This document shows positions 26,700 through 34,669 of a stretch of DNA of 64,000 nucleotides, piece by piece (positions within the stretch are counted from its first letter, which is position 1; each line of letters opens with the position of its first letter). The stretch covers positions 28,833-92,832 of the forward strand of contig JAUCGI010000001.1 of the NCBI GenBank assembly GCA_030378035.1, given 5' to 3'. The notes beneath the pieces are model-generated. The model saw only the letters and a program-made list of their open reading frames with translations. It made no database searches and was not told where the DNA came from. This DNA is from Desulfobacterales bacterium HSG2 (lineage in GTDB: Bacteria; Desulfobacterota; Desulfobacteria; Desulfobacterales; 4be13). The position numbers and the translations under genes were made by a program.

Positions 26700-27464
26700 A
26701 TGTTTCATCTGATAGAACAAAAAATAAAGGACAAAATTATCAAAACAGCCATTGAACTGCTTGAAGATGAATCTTTAAGACGCAGTTTATGGAATGCTGT
26801 AAAAAAAACTCCGCCGACTGATGATTATTCCACCCCGTATGCTTCATTGAGAATAAGCGACAAGCTTTTTGAAATTGCAACGTATGAAACTGCAAAATAT
26901 GTGATGGAGAATCTTATATCTTCCGCACAGGTTTTCAATTATAAAAAAGATATGCTCAGATTTTTTGCATCAGAGGCGAATCCCGACGGTCTTTTTCTTG
27001 AATTTGGTGTGGCAGAGGGATTCTCAGTAAATATAATAGCGGAAAGCATATCCGGAACAGTTCACGGGTTCGATTCCTTTCAGGGTCTGCCCGAAGACTG
27101 GGGGCCTTGTCCGTCAGGGACTTTTTCAACTAACGGAATTCTTCCCAAAGTTCGTGACAATGTACAGTTGCATGTCGGCATGTTTGAAGATACATTGCCT
27201 GAATTCATAAAACATCACAAAGAACCTGTATCATTTCTTCATATTGATTCCGATATCTACTCTGCAGCCAGAACAGTGCTGTTTACACTTCATGAGCAAA
27301 TCGTCAGCGGCACAATCATTCAGTTTGATGAGTATTTCAACTATCCTGGTTGGAAACAGCATGAATATAAGGCATTTCAGGAGTTTGTTGCGGAATTTGA
27401 TCTGAACTACAGCTATATGGGCTATAATGACAATGCCTTTGCTGTAACCGTCAGAATCATATAA
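26700..27464 (+). CDS. TylF-like class I SAM-dependent methyltransferase
   Basis: 254 residues from the ATG at 26700 with AGGAGG 9 bp upstream. The SAM-binding motif is FLEFGVAEGFSVNI, followed by VHGFDSFQGLPEDWGP and FLHIDSDIYSAARTVL, the pattern of the TylF/macrocin O-methyltransferase family (metal-dependent, His/Asp-rich acceptor site). It lies 88 bp after the third NRPS and in the same orientation. Two roles fit: O-methylation of the hydroxymalonyl unit made by the FkbH-type genes, in place of FkbG, or tailoring of the peptide. The sequence does not discriminate. Confidence 0.8.
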   Translation: MFHLIEQKIKDKIIKTAIELLEDESLRRSLWNAVKKTPPTDDYSTPYASLRISDKLFEIATYETAKYVMENLISSAQVFNYKKDMLRFFASEANPDGLFLEFGVAEGFSVNIIAESISGTVHGFDSFQGLPEDWGPCPSGTFSTNGILPKVRDNVQLHVGMFEDTLPEFIKHHKEPVSFLHIDSDIYSAARTVLFTLHEQIVSGTIIQFDEYFNYPGWKQHEYKAFQEFVAEFDLNYSYMGYNDNAFAVTVRII

Positions 27465-27524
27465 AATGCGGACGACTTAACCTTGATAAGGGACTAAACA
27501 ATAATATCTTTAAGGCTACCAATC

Positions 27525-27645
27525 TAAAGCGAGACAGCTTGTGTCAGACCACGAAAGACACGAAAAGACACGAAAAACTTACGTCCCTGTTTCCTGTTTC
27601 GTGTGTTTCGTGGTATGAATTATTACAAAAAATGTCCCGCTTTAT
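27525..27645. repeat. dispersed ACGAAAGACACGAAA inverted repeat, copy 2
   Basis: ACCACGAAAGACACGAAA at about 27548-27565 pairs with TTTCGTGTGTTTCGTGGT at 27597-27614. The tail ATTACAAAAAATGTCCCG matches copy 1 at 17066-17190. A short AAATTTC word run follows at 27679-27703, before the next gene's AGGAGA site. Confidence 0.8.
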
Positions 27646-27720
27646 GCTGATAGCCATCTTTAAAAAGGAGGTAAAGTCAAATTTCAAATTTCAAATTTCA
27701 AATTTACATAGGAGAACAAA

Positions 27721-28701
27721 ATGAGACGATTCTTTAAATACCCACTCTTTTTCTTTCTGTGTGTTATAATCGTCGTTCCTGCTTGGGCGCAAACATCAGA
27801 TCAATCCGCCCCGACAGAAACCAACGATTCCGAATCTGAAACACAGAAGAAAAAAGATCAGGATTTGGGCAGATGGTGGAAGAGAAGCCCTTTGTCTTAT
27901 GATCCCATCCCCTCACAATTTTTGTATCATTTTGAGGCGAGTTATTTCTACTCTCAGTCGGAAGGCAATTTTAACAAGGACAATCATCTGATTAACACAG
28001 GCATAACTCTGAGAAAGCAGCGGTTTACCAATATCCTTAGCTACAGTTTCGATAAGAGAAATTCGTCCAGGCCAATTTCCACAAGTGTCACAGTCAATGA
28101 GGATGGCAGTGTTTCCATCGGAGAAGCAACTTTGGATCTCAGATATTCCAAATCTCATAACCTGTCCAACCATCTCTTATACGCTCTCACAAAACGATTT
28201 TACCTGGGAGCCGGAATAGAATGGGTAAGAGATGATCTTCAAGATATTGAGAACAGATATATTTACTTTTTTGGCCCAGGCTGCCGGGTTATTAACACAT
28301 CGGAATTTTCACTGACGCTGTTCGGCGCGTATGGCTACGAAGAATTGGAATACACCGATGCTTACAATGATCTCATGGGAGGCCTGGCTTTGAAATATAA
28401 CGTCCTCGATGAATTGGATACAGGCGTTTCGAGATCCGACAATGCCTATTTTGCCATGAATACCCGATGGCAGGCAACCGATTCTCTGGAATTTTTTCAG
28501 GACGCCGGGATTGTCATAAATCTTGAAAAACAGGAGAACAGGTATATATGGCGATGGGAACTGAGCATAGGGGCTAATTATAAGATTTACAAATATTTGT
28601 ATTTAACTGCCAAGTTTGAAGAAGAATATAATAAAGACCCGGCGATTGGTGTCAGAAAGAGAGACCAGGCAACAAACATCGGAATAAAACTGGTCTTCTG
28701 A
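27721..28701 (+). CDS. outer-membrane beta-barrel protein, DUF481/YdiY-like
   Basis: 326 residues with a clear signal peptide (RRFFKYPLFFFLCVIIVVPAWAQ, cleavage after AWA). The mature part starts with an acidic low-complexity linker and continues as amphipathic beta strands with alternating aromatic residues (YHFEASYFYSQSEG, NILSYSFDKRN, RFYLGAGIEWVRDDL), ending in a strand with terminal Phe (GIKLVF), as expected for BAM-inserted barrels. Family members have unknown function. AGGAGA lies before the ATG. It is flanked by repeats on both sides, so its tie to the peptide cluster is uncertain. Confidence 0.75.
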   Translation: MRRFFKYPLFFFLCVIIVVPAWAQTSDQSAPTETNDSESETQKKKDQDLGRWWKRSPLSYDPIPSQFLYHFEASYFYSQSEGNFNKDNHLINTGITLRKQRFTNILSYSFDKRNSSRPISTSVTVNEDGSVSIGEATLDLRYSKSHNLSNHLLYALTKRFYLGAGIEWVRDDLQDIENRYIYFFGPGCRVINTSEFSLTLFGAYGYEELEYTDAYNDLMGGLALKYNVLDELDTGVSRSDNAYFAMNTRWQATDSLEFFQDAGIVINLEKQENRYIWRWELSIGANYKIYKYLYLTAKFEEEYNKDPAIGVRKRDQATNIGIKLVF

Positions 28702-28711
28702 TGCCTATTCC

Positions 28712-28846
28712 CTTGAACTTGAACTTGAACTTGAACTTGAACTTGAACTTGAACATCACCTCCTTGGCTGAAAATAAAAAAATTTGTTCACGTTCAAGTT
28801 TACGTTCACGTTCATGTTCATGTTTACATTTACGTCAAAACACAGA
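28712..28846. repeat. low-complexity 6-bp word inverted repeat (GAACTT / GTTCAC)
   Basis: Seven tandem TTGAAC words (28713-28755) are followed by a 30-bp spacer and then by GTTCACGTTCAAGTTTACGTTCACG and related words to about 28846. The right arm continues up to the ribosome binding site of the next gene. An open frame through the arm (28784) is not a credible start. Confidence 0.85.
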
Positions 28847-28861
28847 AAAAAGGAGAAAAAA

Positions 28862-30589
28862 ATGGAGAAAAATCAAAACCGATTTTCAAAGGGCCTGAAT
28901 TTTTTCTGGGTAATAATCATTACCGCCATGATGCTTTTGGGCTGCGGAGATGATGGTGAGGACGGCACGGACGGCACGGATGGCACGAACGGCGTCTGTG
29001 TTGAAAGCCCCAGGTTGAAAAGCGGACTCTTTCTGGACAGTGCGGTTCAGGGATTGTCTTATGTTTCGGGAAGCTTGTCCGGATCAACCGATCAGGACGG
29101 TCTTTATGCTTATGAGGAAGGGACAACCGTCACATTCAGAATCGGCGACATTGTAATAGGCGATAATGTGTCTGTCAAAGCCACAATGACGCCTTTGGAC
29201 CTGGTCCCGGGCGCACAGAGTTATAAAGATGCTACCGTCACCAACATTCTCAGATTCCTTCAGACAATTGATGATGACCTGAATCCGGATAACGGTATTC
29301 TGCTTCAGGAAGAGATCGGAAAAAATGAATCGCTTGATTTTACGTTGTCCCAGGAGGAGTTTGCAGATGCTGCGGAATCACTGATAGACAGAATTTTCCC
29401 GGATCAGCGGGACCTCGTCTCGGCGGAAGATGCGCAGCAGCATTTCAGACTCACACTGCTGAACATTCCGGGTTCGGATATTGATCTGGAGATGCGGCAG
29501 TTGATCAGTGAAACCGTGGAAACATACGATATCCCGGGTGCGGTAATGGTCATCGTAACACCTGACGGGCTGGAATGGACAGGAAGAAGCGGTGTCTCCG
29601 ATGTGATAAACGACACCAGTCTGACAATAAGCACCAAATTCCGCTCAGGAAGTGTCACAAAATCATTTACAGGAATGACAATTGCCCAACTGGTTCAGGA
29701 GGGCGTGCTCAGTCTTGATGATTCATTGGAAACATGGCTTCCCGGGGTCGTGCCTTCTCCGACTCCCCAAGAGGATGCGTCCGGAGAATATACCGGTTAC
29801 AATGCAAACCATATCACAATCCGCAACCTGCTGCATCATACCTCCGGTTTGTTCAGTTTCACAGACGATATGGGTTTTCTCATGTCTTACTATACCGAAC
29901 CCGAAACGCAGATGACCCCGCAGGAATTGGTGGATATTGCCGTCAGTTATTCCCCTTTGTCTTATCCTGAAAATCCGGAATTTCATTATTCAAACACGAA
30001 TTATGTGCTTCTGGGCATGATAATCGAGGAAGCAACCGGGAATTCTTGGGAATCAGAAGTCCGACGGCGTTTTACCGAACCTCTCGGACTTTACGATACG
30101 ATCGTTCCGGAAACCGGAGAAACTGTTATGCCTGACAGATATTCGCACGGATATGTTGACTTGCATGAAGACACCGGCGGCGTTATCGGCGAGGAAAATA
30201 TTCTGGTAGATTATTCTGTGCTTGATCCGTCTCTGACGTGGGCATCAGGAAATATTATCTCCACGCCGGCGGATATGGCGCAATGGATCAGGGCTGTTGC
30301 AGAAGGGGAGTTGCTCGATGCAGAGAATCAGAATATGATGATGACAGATATGTATCTTATGGAGACAGCTCCCATTGAATATGGTTACGGTATTACGGAG
30401 AACCTCTCTTACGGACTTATCGGACACAAGGGACATATTATCGGGTATGACAGCGCCATGCAGTACCACCAGGAGACCCGCACTGTCATTGCGGTAACTT
30501 CGAACAGGAATCTTCCGGGAGGAGAGAGTGTCCAAAATGTCATACTTCTTGAAGCCTTAGACATCCTCCTTGATCGGACAGACTCGTGA
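28862..30589 (+). CDS. lipoprotein serine hydrolase of the beta-lactamase class C / DD-peptidase family, paralogue 1
   Basis: 575 residues from the ATG at 28862 (GGAG upstream). The signal peptide ends in lipobox MLLGC, so the protein is lipid-anchored. A GDDGEDGTDGTDGTNG spacer follows. Residues 50-180 form an Ig-like domain (SGSTDQDGLYAYEEG, FRIGDIVIG, LNPDNGI) common in deltaproteobacterial lipoproteins. The hydrolase domain has all three active-site motifs: SxxK in SGSVTKSF, YxN in YSNTNY, HxG in GHKGH. Such enzymes cleave D-Ala peptides or small esters and amides; no substrate is indicated. It is closely similar in order and motifs to the gene at 30876. Confidence 0.85.
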   Translation: MEKNQNRFSKGLNFFWVIIITAMMLLGCGDDGEDGTDGTDGTNGVCVESPRLKSGLFLDSAVQGLSYVSGSLSGSTDQDGLYAYEEGTTVTFRIGDIVIGDNVSVKATMTPLDLVPGAQSYKDATVTNILRFLQTIDDDLNPDNGILLQEEIGKNESLDFTLSQEEFADAAESLIDRIFPDQRDLVSAEDAQQHFRLTLLNIPGSDIDLEMRQLISETVETYDIPGAVMVIVTPDGLEWTGRSGVSDVINDTSLTISTKFRSGSVTKSFTGMTIAQLVQEGVLSLDDSLETWLPGVVPSPTPQEDASGEYTGYNANHITIRNLLHHTSGLFSFTDDMGFLMSYYTEPETQMTPQELVDIAVSYSPLSYPENPEFHYSNTNYVLLGMIIEEATGNSWESEVRRRFTEPLGLYDTIVPETGETVMPDRYSHGYVDLHEDTGGVIGEENILVDYSVLDPSLTWASGNIISTPADMAQWIRAVAEGELLDAENQNMMMTDMYLMETAPIEYGYGITENLSYGLIGHKGHIIGYDSAMQYHQETRTVIAVTSNRNLPGGESVQNVILLEALDILLDRTDS

Positions 30590-30611
30590 AGACTTCCGGA
30601 TAAATAATTTC

Positions 30612-30768
30612 GGGTGTGTCCCACCTCCACCTGTCATTCCGGGCAGAACTGAAAAAATGGGACATTTTTTCAGTTCCAACCCGGAATCCACCGCCGTCGA
30701 AGTCGGAAAATGTCCGCATTTCAGTTTGACCGGAATGACATGACGGGTAGATGGGACACACCCATAAT
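30612..30768. repeat. dispersed CATTCCGGGCA palindromic repeat
   Basis: GTGTGTCCCACCTCC at 30613 and its counterpart GGGACACACCC near 30760 form the outer arms. The inner arms are CATTCCGGGCAGAACTGAAAAA and TTTTTCAGTTCCAACCCGGAAT. Structure and sequence match the element at 1-145. Confidence 0.85.
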
Positions 30769-30875
30769 TTCACTGCGTTCTCAGGCAGTTGGAGTATTGC
30801 TTTATACACCTTCCTCCCTGACGCCTTGTGAAATTTAATTATCTGAAAATCTGTAAATCATAAGGAGATAGAAAA

Positions 30876-32603
30876 ATGAAGAATAAGTCACATCATTTTC
30901 TTAAGTATTTCCGCATTATCTGCATAATAACCGCCCTAATGTTCTTTGCGTCCGGCTGCGCTGATGACGGTAAGGAGGGTGAAGCTGGCAGAGACGGAAG
31001 GGATTGCAACTGCACGGCCGATACGAGCCAGGTAAGGCAGGGTGTTTTTCTTGACAGCGCGGTTGAAGGTCTGGAATACGAGTCCGGGGATCAGTTCGGT
31101 ATCACCGACAAATACGGAAGTTTCTGGTACGAAGCCGGAAAAAGCGTCACTTTCAGAATCGGGGATATTTTGCTCGGCGAGGCATTGGCCAACACGGAAA
31201 TGACCCCGATAGATATGGTCACAGGATCTGTCACTTACAAAAATCCGACGGTCACGAATATGGTCAGATTTCTTCAGACCCTTGATGAAGACCTGAATCC
31301 GGATAACGGAATTCGTATCCCCGAAGGCGCGGGACAGGGTAAAACAATAGATTTCAATTTGGCATCAGAGGATTTTGCGTATGAAGCTGAGTACCTTGTG
31401 GATGAAATATTTTCAAACCAGAGAGACCTTGTATCCACAGAGGACGCCAGACAGCACTTCAGGCTCACATTATTATCCGTTCCAGGTTCCGAAATTGATC
31501 TGAAGCTTCACCAACTGCTGGATGAGACGATTCAGGCTCATGGTTTTCCAGGGGGGATCATGGCAATATTAACACCATCAGGGGAAGAATGGGTCAGGAC
31601 AAGCGGGGTTTCCGATATGGAAACCGGGGAGGAATTGGATCGGTATTCAAGAATACGAATCGGCAGCATCACCAAAACTTTCGCGGGAATGACTGTCGCC
31701 CAACTGGTTCAGGAAGGCAAACTGAGCATGGAAGATACGCTTGAATACTGGCTGCCCGGTGTCGTGCCTTCTCCGACTCCCCAAGAGGAGGCATCAGGAA
31801 CCTATACCGGATATAATGCAAAAAAAATAACGATTCGCCATCTGTTGCAGCATACAACCGGTTTATACAACTTTACCGGGCCTGAAGAGATGCAGTGGAA
31901 TATACTTTTTTATACGGATAGGCAGATGACCCCGAGCGAGCTTATCGATATAGCCATGGAGGGAGAACCGCTGTCCTATCCTGAAAACCCGGAATGGCAT
32001 TATTCCAATACGAACTATGTGCTCCTGGGAATGATCATTGAAAAAGTGACCGGAAATACTTATGAAGAAGAAGTTCACCGGCGTTTCATAGAACCGTTGG
32101 GACTGACTTTCACGAATGTTCCGGAAACAGGCGACCTCTCCTTTCCAGGCGAATATGCCCATGGATATTTTGACTTGCTTGAAGCGTCTGAAGGCGAAAT
32201 CGGTGCGGCAGGTTATCTTGTGGATATCAGCGAGATCGATCCGTCTCTGACATGGTCATCCGGGAATATAATTTCAACGCCTGCGGATCTGGCAAGGTGG
32301 GTTAAGGCCATAGCAGAAGGCGAGTTATTCGATGAGACGCATCAGGAAGCCCTGCTCACGGATGTGTTCAGAATGTCGGAAACTTCACCGCTCTCTTATA
32401 GTTACGGTATTGCAAGAAACGATGATTCAAATATTTTGGGCCACAGAGGACAGATTCCGGGATATGACACTGCCATGTTCTATCATTTGGGAATCAATAC
32501 CTCGATAGCTGTCACTGTGACCCAGAGGATTCCCTCTAAAACGGGAGATGCTCAGATCCTGATTCTCAATGATGCAATGAATATACTGCTTGGAACCGAT
32601 TAA
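30876..32603 (+). CDS. lipoprotein serine hydrolase of the beta-lactamase class C / DD-peptidase family, paralogue 2
   Basis: 575 residues; AAGGAGAT upstream of the ATG. Lipobox FASGC, then a glycine/aspartate-rich spacer, the same Ig-like domain (GITDKYGSFWYEAG, FRIGDILLG, LNPDNGI) and the same hydrolase motifs (SITKTF, YSNTNY, GHRGQ). It is the paralogue of the preceding gene, with large stretches identical in wording (EYWLPGVVPSPTPQEEASG versus ETWLPGVVPSPTPQEDASG). A dispersed repeat separates the two, so the duplication is either older than the repeat or was followed by its insertion. A 26-codon condensation-domain fossil follows its stop in the same frame. Confidence 0.85.
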   Translation: MKNKSHHFLKYFRIICIITALMFFASGCADDGKEGEAGRDGRDCNCTADTSQVRQGVFLDSAVEGLEYESGDQFGITDKYGSFWYEAGKSVTFRIGDILLGEALANTEMTPIDMVTGSVTYKNPTVTNMVRFLQTLDEDLNPDNGIRIPEGAGQGKTIDFNLASEDFAYEAEYLVDEIFSNQRDLVSTEDARQHFRLTLLSVPGSEIDLKLHQLLDETIQAHGFPGGIMAILTPSGEEWVRTSGVSDMETGEELDRYSRIRIGSITKTFAGMTVAQLVQEGKLSMEDTLEYWLPGVVPSPTPQEEASGTYTGYNAKKITIRHLLQHTTGLYNFTGPEEMQWNILFYTDRQMTPSELIDIAMEGEPLSYPENPEWHYSNTNYVLLGMIIEKVTGNTYEEEVHRRFIEPLGLTFTNVPETGDLSFPGEYAHGYFDLLEASEGEIGAAGYLVDISEIDPSLTWSSGNIISTPADLARWVKAIAEGELFDETHQEALLTDVFRMSETSPLSYSYGIARNDDSNILGHRGQIPGYDTAMFYHLGINTSIAVTVTQRIPSKTGDAQILILNDAMNILLGTD

Positions 32604-32684
32604 GCACCTCGGGAAGATATCATCATCGACACGGTTCTGGCAGGCCGGACTTCAAATTCAGAGTTGTGCTACAGTCATGATTGA
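32604..32684 (+). pseudogene. NRPS condensation-domain fossil
   Basis: Directly after the TAA of the hydrolase, and in the same frame, the sequence reads REDIIIDTVLAGRTSNSEL before a TGA. This matches the condensation-domain motif seen intact in NRPS gene 2 (EDIIIGTALAGRTRPEL, near 15367-15414), including long nucleotide identity (GATATCATCATCG, CTGGCAGGCCGGA). No other part of the domain is present. Confidence 0.6.
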
Positions 32685-32758
32685 TGAATTGCAGATCGTC
32701 TAGCCCGTCAGGGCTTATGAGAATAGCCCGGCAGTTTACTGCCGGGAAGGAGGTTTTT

Positions 32759-32947
32759 ATGCCTGAAATGACAATCAGCATACCGGTCAATGAGATTGCC
32801 AGAATGATTAGGGCAATGAACAAGCAGGAGGTTGAGACCCTGCTCACGCTTCTGACAGAGGAGGGTACCGAACTTCTTAAGCGTAAAAGGGAGATTGAGT
32901 CAGGAAAAGTAAGATTGCTAACCAGGGACGAAGTTTTCGATGTATAA
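32759..32947 (+). CDS. small antitoxin-like protein upstream of a broken RelE
   Basis: 62 residues (MPEMTISIPVNEIARMI...LLTRDEVFDV). The short length, predicted coiled helical middle (EVETLLTLLTEEGTELLKRKREI) and the RDEVFDV ending directly before a RelE-type start are typical of RelB/Phd-like antitoxins. The start is set by GGAAGGAGG at 32745-32753. A perfect 20-bp palindrome (32727-32746, CCCGGCAG...CTGCCGGG) abuts this site and could act as an operator or limit translation. The stop overlaps the toxin start codon. Its toxin is disrupted, so this is an orphan antitoxin. Confidence 0.65.
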   Translation: MPEMTISIPVNEIARMIRAMNKQEVETLLTLLTEEGTELLKRKREIESGKVRLLTRDEVFDV

Positions 32948-32999
32948 AGACGAATATTATCCCAAGGTAAAATTTCAAGAGGTAAAATTTGTTATCTGA
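32940..32999 (+). pseudogene. RelE-like toxin, N-terminal stub of a split gene
   Basis: The ATG at 32940 overlaps the antitoxin stop and reads MYKDEYYPKVK, then leaves the gene and stops at 32999. The continuation KDEYYPKVKKYLKKLD lies 1.1 kb downstream at 34084. Positions 32945-32968 and 34083-34106 are identical (24 bp) and bracket the intervening DNA. Confidence 0.75.
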
Positions 33000-33008
33000 T
33001 GAAAATAG

Positions 33009-33160
33009 CTGATTATAACGTCTTTTGGGGAGCAGGGTGGATTCCGGGTCAAAAATGATAAAAATCCTGCCGATTTTTATCATTTTTGCCCGGAATGACA
33101 GGGTTGGAGCCTCTGAAAACGAAGTTCCCCAAAAGGCGTTATAATCAGGAAAATAGCAGA
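33009..33160. repeat. CTGATTATAACG-bounded palindromic element
   Basis: GCTGATTATAACGTCTTTTGG (from 33009) and the complementary CCCCAAAAGGCGTTATAATCAG (ending 33150) are inverted ends. The interior is a CATTCCGGGCA-type hairpin (GGGTCAAAAATGATAAAAAT ... ATTTTTATCATTTTTGCCC). One repeat family is nested in another. The element lies at the left side of the DNA that splits relE. Confidence 0.75.
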
Positions 33161-33238
33161 ACAACGCTCAGACCGGGTAAAAGAAACTGCAAGCATATTG
33201 CCAAGCATTTAAAAGACTTTCAGGAACTGGATCCGGAC

Positions 33239-33433
33239 ATGACTTTGGATGATATTATTGATCTGGGAATTGAAATTGCAATCGATGTCAGGAATTATTT
33301 TAAGACCAAAGGCGATAACATGGCATTCGGAAAAACAGTAAAGGTCGGAGGTAAAACCGTGAATGTGAGAGCTGTTCTCAATAAGAACAGACGCCTCCGT
33401 ACTGTTTTTATCGAAAAGGAGGGATCATGCTGA
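33239..33433 (+). CDS. small hypothetical protein
   Basis: 64 residues from the ATG at 33239; the frame is open further upstream (to 33086) but that part runs through a palindromic repeat. The C-terminal part (MAFGKTVKVGGKTVNVRAVLNKNRRLRTVFIEKEG) is basic. No family recognised. It overlaps the next gene by 7 bp. Both genes lie inside the DNA that splits relE. Confidence 0.4.
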   Translation: MTLDDIIDLGIEIAIDVRNYFKTKGDNMAFGKTVKVGGKTVNVRAVLNKNRRLRTVFIEKEGSC

Positions 33434-33894
33434 AAATTACTTGGAAACTTGATAATGAAGACGGATCCGATCCGGTTGATCCGACAGGTGAATTATATCT
33501 TTCAGCAGGAGGCCCCGACTTCATTTTTGAAGAATATACCTACTTGGATAGCTGGTTTGACGCTTTGACTGACGGTTTCCTATCGGCCCGGGACGGCGTT
33601 ACCGGGATCATGGAGATATTGGAGGAGCCTGATCCCCTGAAATTCGAGCCGCTGGGACGCAAAGGTGTCAGAATCGCATACAAAGATCAGAATCTCGAAA
33701 TAAGGGACACGGATCATGCCATACTCATACTCCGAGAGTCAGTCAGGGCGTTTCTTTCGGAATTCGGGGGTGAAATTTTAAAGAACAAATTATTGATCAA
33801 ATTGAAAGATTTCAGTGAAAAAGAATCCCGATCCGTTTCTAATATTGAACCGGAAAAGAGGCCGGATATGAAATCCGAACTCAGGGTTGCGTGA
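33427..33894 (+). CDS. hypothetical protein
   Basis: 155 residues, acidic, with a beta-rich first half (LKITWKLDNEDG, ELYLSAGGPDFIFEEYTYLDSW) and a helical second half (ILILRESVRAFLSEFGGEILKNKLL). AAAAGGAGG precedes the ATG at 33427, and the preceding gene overlaps it, suggesting coupling. No recognised domain. It could be a small immunity or antitoxin protein given its acidity and context; this is a guess. Confidence 0.5.
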   Translation: MLKITWKLDNEDGSDPVDPTGELYLSAGGPDFIFEEYTYLDSWFDALTDGFLSARDGVTGIMEILEEPDPLKFEPLGRKGVRIAYKDQNLEIRDTDHAILILRESVRAFLSEFGGEILKNKLLIKLKDFSEKESRSVSNIEPEKRPDMKSELRVA

Positions 33895-34083
33895 GATGGT
33901 TATGGACCTATAAGGTGTCTGAAAAGTAATATTAACGGTGCCGAGAACGCATAAAATCATTTTTATCCCGGTTCGGGAGCCGAAATCAGCGGATCCGCTC
34001 CGTTACCATACAATATGTTGTGGTGTGGTTAAAATACAGAGTGGCATACGAGATATTTATCAGTTTTCAAACACCTTTGTACT

Positions 34084-34315
34084 AAAGACGAATATTATCC
34101 CAAGGTCAAAAAATATCTGAAAAAACTGGATGTTCGGATTCGTAAGGAGATTAAGGAAAAACATATCCTGACCATTTTGTCCGAACCGGATGTCGGGAAA
34201 GCACTTATGGGGGATTTGGCAGGAATCCGGGCAGATTTTCCTGACAGACAATTTTATGCGACTCATTGTGTTTGACGATGAAAAGGAGGTCATCACAAAA
34301 TGGATACCCGATTAA
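34084..34315 (+). pseudogene. RelE-like toxin, C-terminal part, frameshifted
   Basis: The frame continues KDEYYPKVKKYLKKLDVRIR and later DVGKALMGDLAGIRADF, a RelE/ParE-type layout, then stops at 34275. Another frame carries the expected end MRLIVFDDEKEVITKWIPD to 34315, so a frameshift lies near 34240. The gene is therefore both split and shifted. Its end overlaps the XisI-like start at 34300, and its codons there contain that gene's AAGGAGG site. Confidence 0.7.
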
Positions 34316-34635
34316 ACTCACCAGAAATAATAAAAAAAATTCTGGCAGACTTTGCAGAAACCCGCACCCGAAGCGGCGGTTCCCCGCTGAAGATTCTGTT
34401 TGATGATGAGCGAAAAAGTTACATGGTGCTTAGGATGGGTTGGCAGGGAAAGAGATACATCCACAGCGCCACCGTTCATATTGAGATTGTCGGTGACAAA
34501 ATATGGGTTCAGAATGATCATACAGAAGAGGGGATTGCCACGGACCTGCTTGAAGCCGGTATCCCCGGAGAAAATATTGTGCTCGGGTTCCGTGATCCGA
34601 AAATACGGCAGCATACAGAATTTGCTCAGGGATGA
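34300..34635 (+). CDS. XisI-like protein (fdxN element excision controlling factor family), orphan
   Basis: 111 residues. The pattern ILFDDERKSYMVLRMGWQGK, then VHIEIVGDKIWVQNDHTEEG and the ending FRDPKIRQHTEFA matches the XisI family known from cyanobacteria, where XisI works with XisH. Outside heterocyst-formers these genes are common in filamentous bacteria with many mobile elements and their role is unclear. No xisH is next to it. AAGGAGG at 34283 lies in the relE remnant. Confidence 0.8.
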   Translation: MDTRLNSPEIIKKILADFAETRTRSGGSPLKILFDDERKSYMVLRMGWQGKRYIHSATVHIEIVGDKIWVQNDHTEEGIATDLLEAGIPGENIVLGFRDPKIRQHTEFAQG

Positions 34636-34669
34636 TGCGAATTAGAAATTAAGAAGAAGGAGTTATTTT

